Shown: positions 44,549 to 56,339 of the stretch, one piece after another
Numbering within the stretch: the stretch's first letter is position 1
Layout: every line of letters starts with the position of its first letter
NCBI RefSeq assembly: GCF_032452875.1
Contig: NC_083871.1
Span: 5,679,692-5,743,691 of the forward strand
Reading direction: 5' to 3'
Origin: Bos javanicus
Taxonomy: Eukaryota > Chordata > Mammalia > Artiodactyla > Bovidae
DNA length: 64,000 nucleotides
Notes under the pieces: generated by a model
What the model was told of the DNA's origin: nothing
What the model saw: the letters and a program-made list of their open reading frames with translations, nothing else
Database searches by the model: none
Position numbers and translations under genes: made by a program

Positions 44549-45519
44549 AGAATCTAATTTTAGGGGCGGGATCAAGATGGTGGAATAAGAAGATGTGGAG
44601 CTCACCTCCCCTCACAAACATGTCAAACATGCATCTACATATGGAATAATTCTCACTGAAAGCTAAGTGGAAACTGGCAGAAAGACTCCTGTACAAGCAA
44701 GGCAGTAAATAAGATACACACGTAATCAGATAGGAGGGAAAAATAGCATCAAATCAAGACTTGAGTCCTTGGGAGGGGACCCAGAAGAAAGGGGAAATGC
44801 ATGAGTGGAGATTCTCCCTGGGGAGTGAGCAGCTCCAGTCCTGTGGGCCTACATCAGGGAGCTGTGCCCCCTTGGCTGGTGGGAGGCCCAGTGGGATAAA
44901 CAGAAGGGCTGTGGGAAGCCTGGACTTCACCTGTGAGGAGTGAGCGCACTGGCTGGCCCCAGGGGCAGGGTGGAGAGAGGTCTGCTCTCGTGGCTGTGGG
45001 CTTCCTGTGAATGCTTCACTGTGTACCCTAGTTCAAGTCAAAAAAATGCTCTGGCTATGCTTATTCCACATCGCACCATGACACTGGACCTGGACCAGCC
45101 AGGTCTGGGGGAAAGACTCAGCAGTGGGATATAGAGGCAACCCAGTCCGAGGATGGAGCCTGAGTGGTGCTGGTGGCCATTGCTGGTGCTCAGTCAATGG
45201 GTGTCCCAGAAGCTGCCCGGGACTCTGAGAGCAGCCCCTACAGCACAGTGCTCCACAAGTGAGCACCAAGAATCCACGCAGGCCCTGCCGCCGGGCGGTG
45301 AGGCTCGACAGCAGGGTGGGGGTCAGTGATCAGCTGTGGGGACAGAGGGGACTTGCTCCTGAGGCTGTGTCTGAGCGCTGCCTCGGGCACCTGCACAGGC
45401 AGCACGTGGGACGTCAGTCTGCACATGCAACCACGTGCTTGAACACTTCCTCCCTTTGAGGCAAAGGTCCTGGTGTGGGAGACGGAAAAACACACACACT
45501 TTAAAGGAGCAGGGCCAGG

Positions 45520-45872
45520 GGCTTCCCTGGTAGTCTAGCAGTTAAGAACTCACCTGTCAATGCAGGGGATGTGGGTTCAATTCCTGGTCCAGGAAGATTC
45601 CACATGTCACAGAGTAACTAAGTCCATGTACCATAACTACAGAGCCCACGCTCTATAGCCCGACAGCCACAACTACTAAACCCTCATGCCACAAAGACTG
45701 AAGCCCATATGCCTAGAGCCTGTGCTCTGCAACAAGAAAAGCCACTGCAATGAGAGGCCCAAGCACTGCAATAAAGAGCAGACCCTGCTCGCCGCAACTA
45801 GAGAAAGCCTGCACGCAGCAATGAAGACCCAGCACAGCAAAAAATAAACAAAAAAATCTTAAAAAAAAAAAA
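45520..45872 (+). mobile_element. CHR-2-type tRNA SINE, long form
   Basis: Head GGGGCTTCCCTGGTAGTCTA, repeated GCCACAACTACTAAA-type blocks and tail AATGAAGACCCAGCACAGCA with an A run at 45861-45874. Lies in the L1 5' UTR. Confidence 0.92.
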
Positions 45873-46512
45873 AAAGGAAGAGAACCAGCCCGCATGCAAC
45901 CCTCAAGTCTTCTGCTCCAGCAACTTGGGATCAGACCCTCCCCTGAAAGGGCAGTGACACTCACCAAGCAGAGAGGAAGTCCCACCCCAAAGCTGGCTCC
46001 AGCTCTAGCCCCTCCATCTCTACCCCACCAAGGGGAGGGCTGCCAGGACAGCCTGAGGAAGAACATGGCTGGTGTCATCAAATCCAGCCCTCCCACCAAT
46101 GGTGATGGGCATATGAGACATGCATAGGCACATTCCCTCACAGAAGCACCCTCTCAAGATCACTGTTCACCTAAATTCATAAAGACAGAGATAGTTAAGC
46201 AAAATGAGGAGACAGAGGAAATACTCTCAATGGAAAGAGCCAAAAAAGAAAGACCACCCCTGAAAATATAAATGAAGCAGAAATAAAAAATCTATCAGAT
46301 AAAGAATATAAAGGTTGGCTAACAAAAATAGCAACTGAATTTTGAAATTGATATAAAGAGTGAGCACTTTAACATGGAACAAGAAAATATAAAGAAGACA
46401 CAATCAGTAATGAAGAATTTAACAGATGAAACAAATACACTAGAAGGACTGAATAGCAGAATAAATGACACAGAAGAATGCATTAGTGATCTGAAAGACA
46501 GAATACTAGAAA

Positions 46513-47125
46513 TTGTTGTTCAGTTATTTAGTCGTGTCTGACTCTTTGTGACCCGGTAGACTGTAACATGCCAGGCTCCTCTGTCCTCCACTATCTCCTA
46601 GAGTTTGCTCAAATTCATGTCCATTGAGTTGGTGATGCTATCTAACCATCTAATTATCTGCTGCCCCCTTCTCCTTTTGCCTTCAATCTTTCCCAGCATC
46701 TTTCCAAGCCAGTGAGTTGGCTCTTCACATCACACAGCCAAAGTGTTTGAGCTTCAGCATCAGTCCTTCCAATGAATATTCAGAGTTGATTTCCTTTAGG
46801 ATTGACTAATTTGATCTCCTTGCAGTCCAAGGGACTCTCAAGAATTTTCTCCAGCACTACAATTTGAAAGCACCAATTCTTTGTCACTCAGCCTTCTTTA
46901 GAGTCCATCCCTCACATCTGTACATGACTACCGGAAAAACCATAGCTCTGACTATACAGACCTTTGTTGGCAAAGTGATGTCTCTGCTTTTTAATATGTT
47001 GCCTAGGTTTGTCACGGCTTTCTTTCCAAGAAGCAAGTGTATTTTAATTAATTCCATGGCTGTAGTTACTGTTGACAGCGATTTTCTAGCCCAAGAAAAT
47101 AAAATCTGCCACTGCTTCCACTTTA
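46513..47125 (-). mobile_element. BovB 3' fragment inside L1 ORF1
   Basis: Reverse-oriented BovB from TTGTTCAGTTATTTAGTCGT to the region coding for AMELIKIHLLLGKKAVTNLG in the 87-codon minus-strand frame at 46884-47147. More diverged than the other BovB copies. Confidence 0.92.
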
Positions 47126-48094
47126 ACAAAAGCAGACAGAAAGACAAATTTTAAAAATTAAAAGAAATTTAGGAGATCTTTGAGAAAACACTGAGCATAC
47201 CAATAGTTCCATTACAGAGGTCTCAGAGGAGAAGAGACAAGGGGATCAAATGCATATTTTAGGAAATTATGGTTGAAAACTTCTCAAACCTGAAGAAGGA
47301 AACAGATTCTAAGTAGAGGAAGCACAGAGAATCCTAAAGATGAGCCCAAACGAAACACTCCAAGACATATAATTAAAATAGCAAACATTAAAGAAAAAGA
47401 ATTCTAGAGGCAGCAAGAAAAAAAACAGTTTCTTACAAGGGAACCCCCATAAGGCTATCAGCTGATTTCTCTGCAGAAGCATTTCAGGCAAGAAGAGAGT
47501 GGCATGATATATCCAAAGTGATGAGAGGGAAAAACCTGCAACCTAGGATACTCTACCAGCAAGGTTATTATTCAGAGTTGAAGGAAAGATATAGAATTAA
47601 GATAAACAAAACCTAAAAGAGTTCATTAATACCATAATAAATCTACCCTAAAAGAACTGTTAAAGGATCTTTAATAAGTGGAATAGAAGAATCTATAGGA
47701 AAGGGAAAATCCCACCAGGAAAGGAAAATATATAATAAGGATTAAAGATCAACCACCTAAATAAGCCAGTACAATGATTAAAAGATCAAAAAATTATAAA
47801 GCAATTAAATCTATATAAACAAGTTAAAGGATAAACAAGAAGATGTGAAATATGTCATGAAAAACACAAAATGTGAGGGAGGGCAGTAAAAATGTAAATC
47901 TTTTAGAATGTGTTTGAACTTAAAGGACTACACATTTAAAATAAATAGACATAGTTATAGTTCATCATGTATGAATCCCATGGTAACCACAAATCAAAAA
48001 CTTACAAGAGGTACACACAAACTAGAAAGAAAAGAACTCAAGCATACTGCTAAATAAAATCAAACCCCAAAGGAAGAGACAACAAGGAGATGAA

Positions 48095-49090
48095 ATGAAC
48101 AGAGAAGAACTACATAAAACTGGAAAACAAGTAATAAAGTGGCAAATGCTCAAAATTCTCCAAGCCAGGCTTCAGCAATACATGAACCGTGAACTTCCTG
48201 ATGTTCAAGCTGGTTTTAAAAAAGGCAGAGGGACCAGAGATCAAATTGCCAACATCCGCTGGATCATGGAAAAAGCAAGAGAGTTCCAGAAAAACATCTA
48301 TTTATGCATTATTGACTATACCAAAGCCTTTGACTGTGTGGATCACAATAAACTGTGGGAAATTCTGAAAGAGATGGGAATACCAGACCACCTGACCTGC
48401 CTCTTGAGAAATCTGTATGCAGGTCAGGAAGCAATAGTTAGAACTGGACATGGAACAACAGACTGGTTCCAAATAGGAGAAGCCGTACATCAAGTCTGTA
48501 TATTGTCACCCTGTTTATTTAACTTATATGCAGAGTACATCATGAGAAATGCTGGACTGGAAGAAACACAAGCTGGAGTCAAGATTGCCGGGAGAAATAT
48601 CAATCACCTCAGATATGCAGATGACACCACCCTTATGGCAGAAAGTGAAGAGGAACTCAAAAGCCTCTTGATGAAAGTGAAAGAGGAGAGTGAAAAAGTT
48701 GGCTTAAAGCTCAACATTCAGAAAATGAAGATCATGGGATCCAGTCCCATCACTTCATGGGAAATAGATGGAGAAACAGTGGAAACAGTGTCAGACTTTA
48801 TTTTTGGGGGCTCCAAAATCACTGCAGATGGTGACTGCAGCCATGAAATTAAAAGACACTTACTCCTTGGAAGGAAAGTTATGACCAACCTAGATAGCAT
48901 ATTCAAAAGCAGAGACGTTATTTTGCCAACAAAGGTCCATCTAGTCAAGGCTATGGTTTTTCCTGTGGCCATGTATAGATGTGAGAGTTGGACTGTGAAG
49001 AAGGCTGAGTGCCGAAGAATTGATGCTTTTGAACTGTGGTGTTGGAGAAGACTCTTGAGACTCCCTTGGACTTCAAGGAGATCCAACTAG
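48095..49090 (+). pseudogene. BovB reverse transcriptase ORF, 331 codons, chimeric start
   Basis: The BovB RT copies its RNA at a nicked target. The first 17 residues come from host L1 sequence; BovB protein starts at MLKILQARLQQY (residue 18). RT motif A is IIDYTKAFD (residues 72-80) and motif C is YADD (174-177). Motif B is damaged: the usual R-Q-G-C is H-Q-V-C at 132-135. The frame ends at a TAG at 49088-49090 where other copies read CAG. The endonuclease domain is absent. Probably inactive; open by youth rather than by shown selection. Confidence 0.9.
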
Positions 49091-49402
49091 TCCATTCTGA
49101 AGGAGATCAGCCCTGGGATTTCTTTGGAAGGAATGATGCTGAAGCTGAAACTCCAGTACTTTGGCCACCTCATGTGAAGAGTTGACTCATTGGAAAAGAC
49201 TCTGATGCTGGGAGGGATTGGGGGCACGAGGAGAAGGGGATGACAGAGGATGAGATAAATGGATGGTATCACTGACTCGATGGACGTGAGTCTGAGTGAA
49301 TTCCAGGAGTTGGTGATGGACAGAGAGGCCTGGTGTGCTGCGATTCATGGGGTTGCAAAGAGTAGGACACGACTGAGCGACTGAACTGAACTGAACTGAA
49401 CT
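48148..49402 (+). mobile_element. BovB LINE with long open RT frame
   Basis: 5'-truncated BovB from ATGCTCAAAATTCTCCAAGC to the ACTGAACTGAACTGAAC terminus. It carries the longest reading frame of the window. It sits at the ORF1/ORF2 border of the host L1, with about 0.3 kb of L1 missing at the site. Confidence 0.95.
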
Positions 49403-49452
49403 TCAGCATTCTTTGGAATTGCCTTTCTTTGAGACTGGAATGAAAACTGACC
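49403..49452 (-). mobile_element. Inverted 50-bp BovB piece abutting the BovB 3' end
   Basis: CAGCATTCTTTGGAATTGCC then TTTCTTTGAGACTGGAATGA is the reverse complement of BovB sequence lying just upstream of where the adjacent BovB copy is truncated (compare 7371-7418 and 51420-51468). Host L1 resumes at 49453 with CTTATATGTACCCAATATAG. Confidence 0.9.
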
Positions 49453-50667
49453 TTATATGTACCCAATATAGGGGCACCTAAACATAAAATGCAAATACTA
49501 ACAGACAAAAAGAGAGAAACTGAAAATAATACAATAACAGCATAGGACTTTAAGATCCCACTTATATCAGTGAAGGATCATTCAGACAGAAATCAGGAAG
49601 GGAAGAGTAGTCTTCAATGACACAGTAGATCAGTTGGACTTAATAGATATCTATAGAACATTCCATCTCCAAAGGGCAAAATACACATTCACTTCAAGTG
49701 TGCATGGAATCAGGTCACAAACAAGTCTTCACAAATTTAAGAAGATAGAAATTATTACATCAAGCGTTTTTTTCTGACCACAAAGGTATGAAATTAGAAA
49801 TCAATTACAGAAAGAAAAATGGGGAAAGAATAAACATATGCAGACTAAATTACATGCTATTAAAAAAACAAAGTGTCAATGACGAAAAATCAAGAAGGAA
49901 AGCAGAAAATGTCTCAAGACAAATGAAATGGAAAAACCCTCCAAAATCAAGGCTTGCAGAGAAAGCAGCTCTAAGAGGTATGTTTATAGCAACATGGGCA
50001 TTCATCAAGAAATAAGAAAAGTCTCAAACAACAAACCTACCTAAAACCTAAAGGAATTAATTAAGAAAAAGATGAACAAAGCATAAAGTCAACAGGAGGA
50101 AGGAAATAAAATGTCATGGAGAAAATAAAAAAATAGAAAAGATCAATGAAATCAAGAGCTGGTTTTCTGCAAACATAAACAAAAGTGATAAATCTTTAGC
50201 CTGTCTTAAAGAAAAGAGGGAGGACCCAAAGACAAGAAATGAAAGAAATAACAAGAAGACCACAGAGCTACAAAACAATTACAACAGAATACTACAAACA
50301 GTTGTATGCCAACAATGTAGAAAATCTAGAAACATACACCCTGCAAAACTGAAGAAAGAAGAAACAGACAATTTGAAGTGACCTATTACTAATATTGAAA
50401 TCTTAAAAACTCCCAGAAAGCAAAAGTCCAGGATCAGACAACTTCATAAGGGAATTCTACCAAACATATAAAGAACTAATACCTCTTTTTCAAACAATTC
50501 CAAAAAAGTGAAGAGGATGGAATACTTCCAAATTCATTGTACAAAACCATCATTACCCTGATACCAAAATCAAAGACAGTAGAAAAAAAGAAAATTACAG
50601 GCCAATATCTTTGATGAATATAGATGCAAAAATCTTCAACAAAATATTAGGAAACCAAGTCCAATAA

Positions 50668-50768
50668 TATATGGGCTTCCCAGGTGTTGCTAAAGGTAAA
50701 GAACCTGCCTGCCAATGCAAAAGACACAAGAGATGAGGGTTCAATCCCTGGGTCAGGAAGATCCCCCT
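50668..50768 (+). mobile_element. Bov-tA 5' half
   Basis: TATGGGCTTCCCAGGTGTTG and AGGGTTCAATCCCTGGGTCA mark the tRNA-derived head; the Bov-A half is missing. It sits at the point where about 1 kb of the host L1 RT region is lost. Confidence 0.85.
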
Positions 50769-52112
50769 GTAAAAATGACATTTTTCACAGAACTAGAACA
50801 AAGAAAAATAAATGCAAGAAGGCAAAGTGGCTTTCTGAGAAGGCCTTACAAATAGCTGAGAAAAGAATAAAGTGAAAGGTAAAGGAAAAAGAGAAAGATA
50901 TATCCAACTGAATGCACAGTCCCAGAGAATACCAAGAGGAGAAGAAGCAAGACTTCTTAAGTGAACAATGCAAAGAAATAAGGGAAAATAATAGAATGGG
51001 AAAGACTAGAAATTTCTTCAAAAAATTTGGAGACACCAAGGGAACAAGGGAACATTTTCCCTTGGTGGGCACAATAAAGGACAGAAACGTCAAGGACCTA
51101 ACAGAAACAGAAGAGATTAAGAGGTGGCAAGAATATACAAAGAAACTATACAAAAAAGGTCTTAATGACCCAGATAACCATGATACAGTGGTCACTCACC
51201 TAGAGCCAGACATCTTAGAGTGTTAAGTCAAGTCGGCTTTAGGAAGCATTATTAATGCTTTACATATCAAGTATGAAGCATTACGCATCAAGCAAATGGA
51301 GGTGATGGAATTCCAGCTGAGCTATTTCAAATCCTAAAAGATGATTCATTGTTAAAGTGCTGCACTCAATATGTCAGCAAATTTGGAAAACTTATCAGTG
51401 GCCACAGGACTAGAAAAGGTCAGTTTTCATTCTAATCTCAAAAAAAGGGCAATGCCAAAGAATGTTCAAATTACCATACAGTTACTCATTTCACAAGCAA
51501 GAAAGGTAATGTCAAAATTCTTCATGCTAGGCTTCAGCAGTACATGAATCGAGAACTTCCATGTGTTCAAGCTGGATTCAGAAAAGGCAGAGGAGCCAGA
51601 GATCAAATTGCCAACCTCTACTGATTCACAGAGAAAACAAGATAATTCCCCCCAAAAATCTACTTCTGTTTCATTGACTATGTTACAGCCTTTGACTGTA
51701 TGGATCATGACAAACTGTAGAAAATTCTTAAAGAAATAGGAATACCAGAACACCTTACCTGTCTCCTGAGAAACTTGTATGTGGGACAAGAAGCAACAGT
51801 TAGAACTGAACATGGAACAACATGCTGGTTCAAAATTGGCAAAGGACTACATCAAGGCTATATATTGTCACCCTGCTTATTTAACTTATATGCATAGTAC
51901 ACCATGCAAAATGCCAGGCTAAATGAATCACAAACTGGAATTAAGAATGCTGGGAGAAATATCAACAACCTCAGATATGTACATGATACCACTCTAATAG
52001 CAGAAAATGAAGAGGAACTAAACAGCCTCTTGATGAGGGTGAAGGAGGAGAGTGAAAAAGCTGGCTTAAAATCAACATTAAAAAAAACTGAGATCATAGC
52101 ATCCAGTCCCAT

Positions 52113-52372
52113 GTGTGTGCTCATGTTAAGTTGCTTCCATTGTATCGGACTCTTTGCAACCCTATGGACTATAGCCTGCCAGGCTCCTCTGTCCATGTGA
52201 TTTTATAGGCAAGAATACTGGAGTGTTCTTGGCCTCCATGGAGGCCAAGTATAGAGGCCTCCTCCAATACATGGCCTCCTCCAGGGGACTTTCCCAACCC
52301 AGGGATCTAACTTGAGTCTCTTATGTTTCCTGCATTGGCAGGCAGATTCTTTACCACCAGTGTCCCCCTAAG
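52113..52372 (-). mobile_element. Bov-tA SINE with internal rearrangement
   Basis: Reverse-oriented Bov-tA from GTGTGTGCTCATGTTAAGTT to CAGATTCTTTACCACCAGTG. The middle (52225-52285) has been rebuilt from repeated GGCCTCC / GGAGGCC blocks. Confidence 0.88.
52228..52249. repeat. Perfect 22-bp palindrome
   Basis: Positions 52228-52249 read the same on both strands, centred on CCATGG with flanking GGCCT/AGGCC. Further GGCCTCCTCC copies follow at 52255-52285. Not part of the usual SINE sequence. Confidence 0.95.
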
Positions 52373-53130
52373 TATGGCAGAAAGTGAAGAACTAAAGAGC
52401 CTCTTGATGAAAGTGAAAGAGGAGAGTGAAAAAGTTGGCTTAAAGATCAACATTTAGAAAACTAAGATCATGGCATCTGGTCCCATCACTTCATGGCAAA
52501 TAGACGGGGAAACAGTAGAAACAGTGGCAGACTTTATTTTTGGGGCTCTAAAATCAGTGTAGATGGTGACTGCAGCCATTAAATTAAAAGATGCTTATTC
52601 CTTGGAAAAAAAGTTATGATCAACCTAGACAGCATATTAAAAAGCAGAGACATTACTTTGCCAACAAAGGTCTGTCTAGTCAAGGCTATGGTTTTTCCTG
52701 TGGTCATGTATGGATGTGAGAGTTGGATGATAAAGAAAGCTGAGCACAGAAGAATTGATGTTTCTGAACTGTGGTGTTGGAGACGACTCTTGAGAGTCCC
52801 TTAGACTGCAGGGAGATCCAACCAGTCCATCCTAAAGGAAATCAGTCCTGGATATTCATCAGAAGGAGTGACGTTGAAGCTGAAACTCCAATACTTTGGG
52901 CACCTGATGCAAAGAATTGACTTATTTGAAAAGACCCTGATGCTGGGAAAGATTGAAGGTGGGAGGAGAAGCGGGTGACAGAGGATGAGATGGTTGGATG
53001 GCATCACCAACTCAATGGACATGAGTTTGAGTAAACTCTGAGAGTTGGTGATGGACAGGGAGGCCTAGCGTGCTGCAGTCCTTGGGGTCGCAGAGTCAGC
53101 CATGACTGAGTGACTGAACTGAACTGAACC
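52373..53130 (+). mobile_element. Second BovB copy inside the first
   Basis: Starts GTATGGCAGAAAGTGAAGAA and ends CTGAACTGAACTGAACCGAG. Its first 110 bp repeat sequence also present just left of the interruption, so the outer and inner copies overlap. A 62-codon frame at 52616-52804 encodes RDITLPTKVCLVKAMVFPVV. Confidence 0.88.
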
Positions 53131-55349
53131 GAGTGCCCCAAGGAAGCCCTCTGGTCAAATCACTTCATGGCAAATAGATGGGGGGAAGTGGAAACAGTGA
53201 AAGACTATTTTCTTGGGCTCCAAGATCACTGCAAATGGTGACTGCAGCCATGAAATTAAAAGATACTTGCTCCTTGGAAGAAAAGCTATGACAAACCTAG
53301 ACAGCTTATTAAAAAGCAGAGAAATCACTTTGCCAACAAAGATCCATATAATCAAAACTATGGTCTTTCCAGTAGCCATGTACAGATGTGAGAGTTGGAC
53401 TAGAAAGAGGGTTGAGTGACGAAGAATTGATGCTTTCAAACTGTGGTGCTGGAGAAGACTCTTGAGAGTCCTGTGGACAGCAAGAGCAAACCAGTCAATC
53501 CTAAAGGAAATCAACCCTGAATATTCACTGGAAGGACTGAGGCTGAAGCTGAAGCTCCAATACTTTGGCTATATGATGTGAAGCACTGACTCACTGGCAA
53601 AGACCCTGATGCTGGGAAAGATTGAGGGCAGGAGGAGAAGGGGATGACAGAGGATGAGATGGCTGGGTGGACTGACTAAAAGGACATGAGTCTGAGAAAA
53701 CTCTAGGAGACAGTGAAGGATAGGGAAGCCTGGCATGCTCCAGTCCATGGGGTCACAAAGAGCAGGACATGACTTAGCGACTAAACGACAACAGCAAAGA
53801 AAAGAGAATCCCAAAATTCATATAGAACTATAAAAAGACTCTAATTGCCAAAGCAATCTTGAGGGAAAAGAATAAAGTTGGAGGTATCATCCTCCCATAC
53901 TTCAGATAACCTACAAACTCACAGAAATAAAAAACACATGGTCCCGTCGCAATAACAGACACATAGATCAATGAAAGAGAATAGAAAGCACAGAAATAGA
54001 CGTGCACCACGGCCAATTAATCTGCAACAAAGGACACGAGGATACACACTGAATAAAAGTATCTCTAATATGCGGTGTTTGGAAAACTAGACAACTACAT
54101 GCAAAACAATGAGATTAGAACATTTCCTCACACCATACAGAAAAACAAACTCAATGGATGGATTAAAGATATTAATTTATCTATTAAAAATAGATTAAAG
54201 ATATGAAACCATAAAAGTCTGGAAGACAACATAGGCAGAACACTCTGACATATATTTGTTGTAACAATGTATTTTTTGTCTCATAATGCAAAAGAAATAA
54301 AAGCAAAATAAACAAATGGGATCTACTTAGGACTGTGCACAGCAAAGGAAAGGACAATCAATACAATTGAAGAAAATATTTGCAAATGATATAAGCAACA
54401 AGGGAGTAATATCTAAAATATATAAACAGATCATGCAACTCAGTGTCAAGAAAACAAACAACCCAATTAAAAAATGAGCAGAAGACCTAATTAGACACTT
54501 TTTCAAAGATGATATAAAGATGGCCAACAGGCACAAGAAAAGATGCTCAACACTGATAATTAGTAGATAAATGCAAAGCAAGTAACAAGTTATCACCTTA
54601 TCCCTGAATAACCATCATCAAAAAGTTGATTAAAAAAAATGCTGGTGAGGATGTAGACAAATTGAAACTCTCCTATGCTGTTAGTGGGAATGTAAATTGG
54701 GGCAGCCAGTATGGAAAATAGTATACAGCTTCCTCAAAAAAATAAAAATAGAACATACTATCTAGGGATTCCATTACTGAGTATACAGATTGAGAAAAAA
54801 ATGAAAATACTAATTTGAAAAGACACATGCACCCCAATGTTCACTGCAGCATCATTTACAATATCCAAGACACAGAAACAACTCAAGTGCCCATCCACAA
54901 ATGAATAAGGAGTGGTGTGTATAACATATGTATATAAACATATATTTTATACATATATATAAAATACATAGACAATGGAATAATACTCAGCCATGAAAAG
55001 GGATGAAATAATCCCATTTTCAGCAACACGAATGGATTAGAGAGAGTATTACGCTTAGTGAACTGTCAGACAGACATCGACAAATACTACATGATATTAT
55101 TTATGTGTAGAATCTAAAAAAATAATATAAACAAATGTAAGCAAATATAAACAAATATATGCAAAACTAACTCACAGACACAGAAGACAAGCAAGTGGTT
55201 CCCAGTGGGGAGAGGGAAAGGAGGAGGGGAAGTTATGGGTATGGGGTAAGGACATGCAAACTGCCGTGCATAAACAGGTAAACAACAAGGACCTGCTGAA
55301 CAGTGCAGGGGATTGTAACCATCATCTTAGAGTAACTTTAATGAAGTAT

Positions 55350-55624
55350 GCTGCTGCTGCTGCTAAGTCACTTCAGTCGTGTCCGACTCTGTGCGACCCC
55401 ATAGACGGCAGCCCACCAGGCTCCCCCATCCCTCGGATTCTCCAGGCAAGAACACTGGAGTGGGTTGCCATTTCCTTCTCCAATGCATGAAAATGAAAAG
55501 TGAAAGTGAAGTTGCTCAGTCAAGACCGACTCTTAGTGACCCCATGGACTGCAGCCTACCAGGCTCCTCCATCCATGGGATTTTCTAGGCAAGAGTACTG
55601 GAGTGGCTTGCCATTGCCTTCTCT
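55350..55624 (-). mobile_element. Bov-A2 dimeric SINE in the L1 3' UTR
   Basis: Reversed (AGC)n tail, two Bov-A units, and joining segment CAATGCATGAAAATGAAAAG. Flanked by TAATGAAGTAT (55339-55349) and TAGTGAAGTAT (55625-55635). Confidence 0.93.
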
Positions 55625-55984
55625 TAGTGAAGTATAATCTGTAAAAAAAAAAAAACAAAAAACTGAATCACAGGTTTAGGTACACCTGAACCTAAACTAT
55701 GGATATACTTCATTACAAAAAGAATCTATTTTTCACAGCTGTCTCCAGTCATTTTTACTATCAAGCAAATTGGTGAAATACAATGTACAACATTTGGTCA
55801 CCACAAAACAAAACCTACAGCTCCTTTTGAAGTCCAGGGAGAGTCTCCAGAGACCCCTGGAGGCTCCTTACAATAAGATCACACCCAAGTTCCTAGCTGA
55901 GAAGTCCAGCGTGGGGCCCAGACTTCCAAGCAATGCTGACCCTACTGGTTAGAAGTCTCACTTTGAAAATAACTGACTCAGGCA

Positions 55985-56245
55985 GTACTTTGCAGTTTAC
56001 AAAGCCATGTCATGCATTCTACCTCACTGAATCCAAGTTGCTGAAGAATCGGTAAGTTAAAGTTGACTGGATTGCAGGTGTCTTGTAACATTGGAAATTG
56101 AGACACAGCTGACAGGGTCAGGACCTCGAAGAGACCTTAACTGAGCACATCTTTGCTCCAGGCACTGGTCAGCATCGGTTCAGAGAAGTCATGTCGTTTG
56201 CCCAAGGTTGAGCAGCCAGAAAGTAGAAGTCAGATGTGAACCTTG
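55985..56245 (-). mobile_element. Probable MIR SINE
   Basis: TACTTTGCAGTTTACAAAGC and CAGAGAAGTCATGTCGTTTG, CCCAAGGTTGAGCAGCCAGA resemble a reversed MIR. The copy is strongly diverged. Confidence 0.5.
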
Positions 56246-56339
56246 GCAGTGGTGTAGCCTTTCTTACAAGTGACAATAAAGTACTTGGTGTTCAAAAATA
56301 CCTGTGATATTAAGCCTAGGCACCAGATCCCGGGTTAGG

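Larger units (their letters stand above)
50808..53794 (+). mobile_element. Long BovB LINE with a second BovB and a Bov-tA inside
   Basis: Nearly the longest possible BovB here: upstream ORF2 sequence from 50808 (104-codon frame at 50912-51226), RT at 51360-52112, then an interruption, then the C-terminal part and tail at 53150-53794. CAAAGAAAA flanks it at 50799-50807 and 53795-53803, inside host L1 text (AGAACTAGAACA / AATCCCAAAATTCATATAG). The RT frame has stops, for example at the TGG-to-TGA and TAG positions around 51623 and 51718; YADD reads Y-V-H-D. Inactive. Confidence 0.9.
44562..55720 (+). mobile_element. Full-length old artiodactyl L1 with many nested insertions
   Basis: Starts with the L1 5' UTR signature GGGCGGGATCAAGATGGTGG and runs through 5' UTR (to about 46150), ORF1-like (46150-48147), ORF2 endonuclease (49453-49800), RT start (50090-50667), ORF2 C-terminal and 3' UTR (53804-55720, with GCCATGAAAAGGGATGAAAT). 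Flanks AGAATCTAATTTT (44549-44561) and AGAATCTATTTTT (55721-55733) differ at one base and look like the target-site duplication. About 6 kb is inserted DNA. Part of the RT domain is missing at about 50768. All frames are decayed. Confidence 0.88.

Noticed and set aside
44359..44649. 96-codon frame preceded by splice-acceptor-like TTTCTTAG near 44154
   Set aside because: The frame runs into the L1 5' UTR at 44562 and shows no domain; the acceptor-like text alone is weak.
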